Shown here one piece after another: positions 40,381 to 44,746 of a stretch of DNA of 44,746 nt. The position numbers and the translations under genes were made by a program. This stretch comes from JAUIEH01 sp964483375 (GTDB lineage: Bacteria > Pseudomonadota > Alphaproteobacteria > Caulobacterales > Maricaulaceae). The stretch lies in the NCBI GenBank assembly GCA_964483375.1, contig CAZABJ010000017.1, positions 1 through 44,746 on the forward strand, written 5' to 3'. The notes under the pieces were generated by a model, which worked only from the letters and a program-made list of their open reading frames with translations, had not been told where the DNA came from and made no database searches. The stretch's first letter is position 1; the number at the start of each line of letters is the position of its first letter.

Positions 40381-40436
40381 GTCCGCGCCTGGGATCGGCG
40401 CGGAAAAGGTGCAAGCGGCCGAAGAGGGTGGACGCC

Positions 40437-41204
40437 ATGAAATCACAATTCGCGACCGGCTTGGCGCTGGCCTCTCTGGGTTTCGCCGCGGTGTCGGCGC
40501 AAGAGTTCACGCTGGGCGTCGGCGTCGGCGCCATCACCGAAACCCAGGGCTCTGACGGCGTGCGGGCCATTCCCCTCATCTCGGCGCGTGCGGATTGGCG
40601 CGACGGGCGCTACGCCGCCTTCGAAGGCATTTCGGGCCGCATCAATTTCGTGCCCTCTCGCGCCATCCAAGCCGGCCCTGTCGCGCGGGTTCGCTTCGGT
40701 CGAGACGACGATGTGGACAGCGCCGCGGTGGCCGCGCTGCCGGAAATCGACACGACCGCGGAGTTAGGCGGATTTTTGAGCCTCGGCCGGCCTGCGCTTG
40801 GCGGCGTGGTGTCCGCCACTCTCGAAGCCCGCCATGACGTGGGCTCGGCCCATGACGATTACGTCGTGGACCTTGGCGTGAGCTACGCCTGGGAGGCCAG
40901 CGAAGCGACGCGGTTCTCGCTGGGCGTCGGGACGTCCTTCGCCGGGGAGGACTATTTCGACACCTATTTCGGGGTGGACGCTGCGGGCGCACTGGCGAGC
41001 GGTTTGCCGGTCTATAATCCTGACGCCGGCCTTTTGGATGTGAGCCTAAGCGTCAATGCGCTGCACCAATTCAATGAGCGTTGGTCGGCCTTCGGCATCG
41101 GCAGGGTCGGTCAATTGCTCGGCGACGCCGCTGACAGTCCGATCACCGATGAAGGGTCGGAAACCTCGGTCTTTGTCGGGGGCGCGTTGGCGCGGCGCTT
41201 CTAG
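40437..41204 (+). CDS. MipA/OmpV-family outer membrane protein
   Basis: The 255-residue product has a signal peptide (cleavage after VSA, residue 21) and an antiparallel beta-rich body ending in Arg-Phe, the terminal aromatic typical of outer-membrane barrels. Blocks such as VRAIPLISARADWRDGRYAAFEG and FSLGVGTSFAGEDYFDTYFGVD are typical of the MipA/OmpV family, whose members scaffold murein enzymes or respond to stress. GAAGAGGG lies 9 nt before the ATG at 40437. It follows the CenR-like regulator by 56 bp and could be one of its targets. Confidence 0.85.
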   Translation: MKSQFATGLALASLGFAAVSAQEFTLGVGVGAITETQGSDGVRAIPLISARADWRDGRYAAFEGISGRINFVPSRAIQAGPVARVRFGRDDDVDSAAVAALPEIDTTAELGGFLSLGRPALGGVVSATLEARHDVGSAHDDYVVDLGVSYAWEASEATRFSLGVGTSFAGEDYFDTYFGVDAAGALASGLPVYNPDAGLLDVSLSVNALHQFNERWSAFGIGRVGQLLGDAADSPITDEGSETSVFVGGALARRF

Positions 41205-41210
41205 GCGGTC

Positions 41211-42029
41211 TTAGACCGACACGCGCATGACCACTGGCGCGTGGTCCGACGGTTTTTCCCAATCGCGGCAATGATCGTGAATGGCGAAGGCGTCTCTGCC
41301 GCCGGCGAGCGACGGCGGGGCGAGGGCGGGGGAGAGCCAGATATGGTCGAGCCGCCGGCCGCGATTGGAGGCGCGCCAGTCCCGGGCGCGATAACTCCAC
41401 CAGGTGAAGAGCTTTTCCGGCTCAGGGATCAGCGCCCGACCCGCATCGGCGAACCCCCCCGCGTCCATGGCTGAAAGCAGCCGTTGGGTTTCTGCGGGCG
41501 TGTGGGAGACGACGGTGAGAAGCTGCTTGTGGCTCCACACGTCATTCTCATAGGGCGCGACATTCAGATCGCCGGTGATGACCACCGGTTCGCGCGCGAA
41601 CCGGTCCGCCTGGTCGCTGAAATGCGCGACCATGCGATCGAGAAAATCGAGCTTGTGGGCGTATTTGTCGTTGGCCAATGGGTCGGGATCGTCACCGCCG
41701 GCCGGCACATAATAGGTGTGGATCTCAACGCCTGCGACTTTTGCGACGGCCGCTCTGGCTTCTTCCCGGCGGCAAAAGGCGGGCTCGGCAACCGGCTCGA
41801 CCGGCGTTCGGGAGGCGATCGCGACCCCGTGATAGCCGCGTTGCCCGCGGATGTGCAGGTGAGGGTAGCCGGCCTCCTCAAAGACCTTGCGCGGAAAATC
41901 GCCTTCACGGCATTTGATTTCCTGAAGGCACAACACATCGGGCGTGGTTTCGCTCAGATAGCGCCGCACTTGCTCGGCGCGCAGCCGGACGGAGTTGATG
42001 TTCCAAGTCGCAATGCTCAGCGCGGCCAT
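41211..42029 (-). CDS. xthA: Exodeoxyribonuclease III
   Basis: AP endonuclease and 3'-exonuclease of base-excision repair. The 272-residue product has ATWNINSVRLR, LCLQEIKC with the metal Glu37, GDLNVAPYENDVW with the catalytic Asp and Asn, FTWWSYR, RLDHIWLS and the end SDHAPVV with the catalytic His. The ATG at 42029 lies 8 nt after the upstream stop; a TTG at 42041 would instead overlap that stop. It ends in convergence with the MipA-like gene 7 bp away. Confidence 0.95.
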   Translation of the reverse strand: MAALSIATWNINSVRLRAEQVRRYLSETTPDVLCLQEIKCREGDFPRKVFEEAGYPHLHIRGQRGYHGVAIASRTPVEPVAEPAFCRREEARAAVAKVAGVEIHTYYVPAGGDDPDPLANDKYAHKLDFLDRMVAHFSDQADRFAREPVVITGDLNVAPYENDVWSHKQLLTVVSHTPAETQRLLSAMDAGGFADAGRALIPEPEKLFTWWSYRARDWRASNRGRRLDHIWLSPALAPPSLAGGRDAFAIHDHCRDWEKPSDHAPVVMRVSV

Positions 42030-42037
42030 AACGCCCG

Positions 42038-42640
42038 TCAAAACAAGTTAAAGGTCAAGCCGGCGAGGCCGACCGGCCAGCGGCCGCGCGCAAACAGGGT
42101 GAACAACGCGCTGAGCGGATGATGCTCCGCTTCGTCGTCCTCGTCATCCCTCGCCATAACCGCCAAGAGCGAAGAATGCGCCGCCCGGGCCGCTGCGCCG
42201 GCGGCGGCGGTCTGCAGCGCGTCATCGCGCATGTCCCACAAAGCCGCGGCGTGGGCTGCGCCTTCTTGAGCGGCCTGGGCCACGGCTTCGCCGACAGCCT
42301 GGACCGCGGCGTCGAGCGCGGCGGGCTCCAGACGCGACAAGGCCGCATCCGCCAAACCGGCGCGAAGCATTTCCTCGGCTTCCCAGCCCTCGGGATCTTG
42401 GTCCAGCGACAAAGCCGCGTCGGCGGCTTCTTGCCAGTCGGCGAGAGGGGCGACCTCGGCGTGCGGAAATCCGAGCCCGTCCAAATACGCACGGGCGGCG
42501 ACGCGGTCGCCTTCATCGAGCGGTTCGCCGAGACGCCCGAAAAACGGGATATGCTCGAGAGACGCGATGAAGGCGCGGGCGCGTTGCAGACGCGGGATTT
42601 CGTCGAACAGCGCGGCGAGGTCGTGCGGCAGGTCGCTCAT
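42038..42640 (-). CDS. Conserved-looking protein of unknown function, coupled to xthA
   Basis: I do not recognise a family. The 200-residue product is acidic and alanine-rich, predicted mostly helical, with a central stretch of Ala-rich amphipathic helices (about 95-150), a short acidic patch DEDDEAEHH and a hydrophobic C-terminus WPVGLAGLTFNLF. There is no signal peptide or membrane helix. Its codon use looks like its neighbours. It is read just ahead of xthA and just behind a strong intrinsic terminator, which raises the question of how it is expressed. Confidence 0.75.
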   Translation of the reverse strand: MSDLPHDLAALFDEIPRLQRARAFIASLEHIPFFGRLGEPLDEGDRVAARAYLDGLGFPHAEVAPLADWQEAADAALSLDQDPEGWEAEEMLRAGLADAALSRLEPAALDAAVQAVGEAVAQAAQEGAAHAAALWDMRDDALQTAAAGAAARAAHSSLLAVMARDDEDDEAEHHPLSALFTLFARGRWPVGLAGLTFNLF

Positions 42641-42663
42641 GCGTGCGGAACCTTGGTGGGGCC

Positions 42664-42705
42664 AAAAAATTGACGCCCGGCCGAGAGGGGGGTCGGCCGG
42701 GCGTC
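42664..42705 (-). terminator. Strong intrinsic terminator
   Basis: On the minus strand GACGCCCGGCCGA (42705-42693) pairs perfectly over 13 bp with TCGGCCGGGCGTC (42684-42672) around an 8-nt loop, followed by AA and six T (42669-42664). This is a textbook Rho-independent terminator for leftward transcription. It ends 24 bp before the ATG of the unknown gene at 42640. A second hairpin (AGCGCTT/AAGCGCT, 42709-42727) sits directly before it. Confidence 0.9.
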
Positions 42706-42910
42706 TGCAGCGCTTCGGTCAAGCGCTTGCGCCGGGAGGGGATGGTCCGGCGCGGCCATGATTTCCGGATCAAGCAGCGGGGGGACGACGCTGATCCAGA
42801 CGTTTCTCACGGCCTGCATGTGTTAGATTGGCCACATCAGATTCGAAAATCAAGAATTACCGGCATCAAAAAGTTGTGCGTGATTCCGGAGTCACGTCCG
42901 GGCCGGGCGT
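42706..42910 (-). other. Gap between lolA and the terminator; possible leader or small RNA
   Basis: Just after lolA a short imperfect hairpin (42879-42896) followed by five T on the minus strand (42872-42868) may be lolA's own weak terminator. Further on, TTGATT and AATCTA, 18 bp apart around 42855-42825, could be a leftward promoter. Transcription from there would give a ~160-nt RNA ending at the strong terminator. A 60-codon frame (42819-42637) runs through the hairpin and ends in ATGA overlap with the next gene; I regard it as non-coding. Confidence 0.4.
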
Positions 42911-43735
42911 TCAGCCGCCCCGACGCCGGTCCGACGGTCTGCGATCGTCTTCGATTTCAAAGAGATCGCGGTCAAAGTCCCCGCCGCGTTCGATGTTTGT
43001 GAGCGTGATGATGGTGCGTTGGCCCAACCCATCGAGCACGATCCATTCGCGCAATTCCAACACCGGGGTTGTGAACACAAGCGTCAATTGGCCGTCCACG
43101 TCGCCGGTTGGGTCGGCCGCGGTGACATATAGCGCACCCTCAGAGCGGGTGACGTCGAGAATGTCGGCGTCTTCCGCAACGTCGACATTGCGGCCGAGCA
43201 GCAGATGCAGCGGGGTTTGCCGCAGCGGAATCCGGTCGATGGTTTCCAACTCGCGGTCGAAATGGGCGACGCTGTCGCCATCGGCGACGATGAGGGAAGG
43301 GTGGGGTTCGTCATATTCGAACCGCGCGCGGCCGGGACGGTCGATGTAAAGAGAGCCCTCCGCGATCGAGCCGTCCGCGGCGATTTGGATGAACCGCGCG
43401 CTCATGGTGTCCAAGTCGTTGATATAGGCGCTGACCCGCGCGAGCTCGCCTTCAGCGTCCTCGGCGGTGATCGAGGCTTGGGGCGGCAGCTCTTCCAGGT
43501 CGCCCTCCAAAACCTCTTCCTGTTCGGTTTCTTCTGCGGGCGGCAATTCGCCCGTGGCGAACCCGCTCACGCCGTCGTCATCCGCGGCGTCTGACGGCTC
43601 GGACATGGCCTCGGCCAGGCCTGCGGCGAGGTCGTCTGTTTCGGTTTCCGATTGGGCGAAGGCGGACGGGGCGGCGAGCGACGCCGCGGCGACCGACAAG
43701 AGCAAGAAGCGAAGCGTTGTCATGCTCACTCTCAT
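42911..43735 (-). CDS. lolA: Outer-membrane lipoprotein carrier LolA, with acidic N-terminal extension
   Basis: LolA ferries lipoproteins through the periplasm to the outer membrane. The 274-residue product has a signal peptide (1-27, ending SAFA), then an unusual Glu/Asp-rich stretch (about 28-90), then the LolA fold: YINDLDTMSARFIQIAADGSIAEGSLYIDRPGRARFEYDEPHPSLIVADGD, TPLHLLLGRNV and the closing TNIERGGDFDRDLFEI. Two in-frame ATGs (43735 and 43723) are possible; the second has GAGAGTGAG right before it. It lies 54 bp after ftsK, a common alphaproteobacterial pairing. Confidence 0.92.
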   Translation of the reverse strand: MRVSMTTLRFLLLSVAAASLAAPSAFAQSETETDDLAAGLAEAMSEPSDAADDDGVSGFATGELPPAEETEQEEVLEGDLEELPPQASITAEDAEGELARVSAYINDLDTMSARFIQIAADGSIAEGSLYIDRPGRARFEYDEPHPSLIVADGDSVAHFDRELETIDRIPLRQTPLHLLLGRNVDVAEDADILDVTRSEGALYVTAADPTGDVDGQLTLVFTTPVLELREWIVLDGLGQRTIITLTNIERGGDFDRDLFEIEDDRRPSDRRRGG

Positions 43736-43789
43736 ACGCCCCAGAAACGGCGAGATCGAGGCGGAACCGCGCCTCCGCTCCGTAAACCC

Positions 43790-44746
43790 CTAAACGCCCA
43801 TGCCCATGCCGCCGTCGGGGCCGTCGTCGCTCATGGCGGGATCGCCGACCGGGGGAGGGGCGAGCACCTCGCGTTTGCCCGCTGCGTTAGCGGGGCTGAC
43901 AATGCCGTCCTGTTCCAGCCGCTCCATCAACGTGGCCGCGCGATTGTAGCCGACCTGAAGCTTGCGCTGCAGATAGCTGGTGGACGCTCGACGATCACGG
44001 GTGACGACTTCGATAGCGCGGTCGTAAAGCTCGTCGCCGGTGCCGCCGCCGGCCGCGCCGCCTTCGCTCGCTGCGCCGTCCTCAACATCCTCGTCCATAT
44101 CGTCGGTGAGACCGTCGATATAATTCGGCTCGCCTTGCGATTTGCAGACGCCGGCCACCCGATCGACCTCTTCATCGGACACGAAGGGGCCGTGCAGGCG
44201 GCGAACCCGGCCGCCAGCGGCCATGAACAACAAGTCGCCCTGGCCCAATAGCTGCTCGGCGCCTTGCTCGCCGATGATGATCCGGCTGTCGACTTTCGAG
44301 GTCACCGCATAGCTCATGCGCGTGGGAAAGTTCGCCCGGATGGTGCCGGTGATGACGTCCACCGACGGGCGCTGGGTCGCCATGATGAGGTGGATCCCCG
44401 CCGCACGCGCCATTTGCGCCAGGCGCTGCACGGTCGCTTCGATCTCTCGGCCCGCGACCAACATCAGATCGGCCATCTCGTCGATGACGACGACGATGTA
44501 GGGCATCGGCTCGGGCGTGATGTGTTCGGTGGCGAAAATCGGCGCGCCGGTATCTTGGTCGTAGCCGGTCTGAATCTCGCGCTCGATAGGCTCGCCGCGT
44601 TTTGCCGCCTCAGCGACTTTCCGGTTGTAGCCGCCGATATTGCGCACGTTGAGCTTGGCCATTCGCTTGTAGCGATTCTCCATCTCACGAACGGTCCATT
44701 TCAGAGCGACCACCGCCTTTTTCGGATCCGTCACCACCGGCGCCAA
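43790..44746 (-). CDS. ftsK: DNA translocase FtsK, C-terminal part (5' end outside window)
   Basis: FtsK pumps chromosome termini through the closing septum and activates XerCD at dif. Only the last 319 residues are here. They include Walker B VVVIDEMADLMLVAG, the motif LAQMARAAGIHLIMATQRPSVDVITG, FPTRMSYAVTSKVDSRIIIG and GQGDLLFMAAGGRVRRLHGPFVSD, then an acidic/Gly-rich linker and the gamma winged-helix domain (DELYDRAIEVVTRDRRASTSYLQRKLQVGYNRAATLMERLE) that reads KOPS sites. The Walker A motif and membrane domain lie beyond the right edge. Confidence 0.96.
   Translation of the reverse strand: MAPVVTDPKKAVVALKWTVREMENRYKRMAKLNVRNIGGYNRKVAEAAKRGEPIEREIQTGYDQDTGAPIFATEHITPEPMPYIVVVIDEMADLMLVAGREIEATVQRLAQMARAAGIHLIMATQRPSVDVITGTIRANFPTRMSYAVTSKVDSRIIIGEQGAEQLLGQGDLLFMAAGGRVRRLHGPFVSDEEVDRVAGVCKSQGEPNYIDGLTDDMDEDVEDGAASEGGAAGGGTGDELYDRAIEVVTRDRRASTSYLQRKLQVGYNRAATLMERLEQDGIVSPANAAGKREVLAPPPVGDPAMSDDGPDGGMGMGV

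Noticed and set aside
42637..42819. 60-codon minus-strand frame between lolA and the unknown gene, ending in an ATGA overlap
   Set aside because: It runs straight through the strong terminator hairpin, has no ribosome site and no family features, so I treat it as non-coding.

Overview
This 44.7-kb window is GC-rich, gene-dense alphaproteobacterial chromosome, almost certainly the neighbourhood of the chromosomal replication origin. Several markers agree: the gene string aroE-maf-ppsR-[356-bp gap]-hemE-hemH-hemJ-rho, the string mnmE-mnmG-rsmG-parA-parB with a perfect parS site, GANTC sites in the putative origin, and a CenR-like response regulator plus an NtrZ-like periplasmic protein. The last two point to the Caulobacterales / Maricaulales / Parvularculales side of the class, but the exact order is an inference. 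No rRNA, tRNA, CRISPR, insertion sequence or prophage was seen.

Left part (1-14.7 kb): an alpha/beta-hydrolase fragment cut by the window edge, glyoxalase I, two small membrane proteins, endonuclease III (nth), an orphan ATP-grasp protein and an adenosine-kinase-like PfkB kinase. A split histidine pathway follows. hisB-hisH-hisA lies on the minus strand, then a membrane-bound GGDEF-EAL protein, hslV, a DUF2157 membrane protein, a VOC protein and hslU, and then hisF-hisE on the plus strand. One inversion of an ancestral hslU-hslV / hisB-H-A-F-E block would give this order. A tandem pair of 17-bp inverted repeats sits in front of the DUF2157 gene.

Middle part (14-31 kb): Smr-domain protein, MltA, Tim44-like protein, then SecB on the other strand, then coaE-aroE-maf-ppsR as an overlapping operon. 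The 356-bp ppsR-hemE gap is the oriC candidate (a DnaA-box-like dyad, an AT-rich segment, two AAGAGTCTT repeats each holding a GANTC site). hemE-hemH-hemJ (late haem synthesis), rho, a GDPD-family lipoprotein with dienelactone hydrolase, a DUF6489-like protein, and mnmE-mnmG-rsmG follow. Three parS-like sites (27.65, 27.99 and 30.07 kb) surround mnmE/mnmG/rsmG just ahead of parAB, about 8 kb from the oriC candidate.

Right part (31-44.7 kb): parA-parB; then on the minus strand leuS-lptE-holA read toward parB, with a DUF3576 lipoprotein upstream; an NtrZ-like gene; a divergent pair (degenerate ThiE-like / YggS) whose start codons share one CATG inside a perfect 16-bp palindrome; a CenR-like regulator; a MipA/OmpV-family outer-membrane protein; and a minus-strand run ftsK (partial)-lolA-[strong terminator]-unknown gene-xthA. 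Functionally the window combines chromosome replication, segregation and terminus processing (oriC, parABS, ftsK, holA), envelope building (lolA, lptE, mltA, cenR), translation quality (mnmE/G, rsmG, leuS) and core biosynthesis (his, haem, CoA, shikimate). I did not find a clearly new multi-gene system. The best leads are regulatory DNA: the oriC layout, the tandem operator at 9.6 kb, the palindrome at 38.9 kb and the terminator placed directly before a start codon at 42.7 kb.
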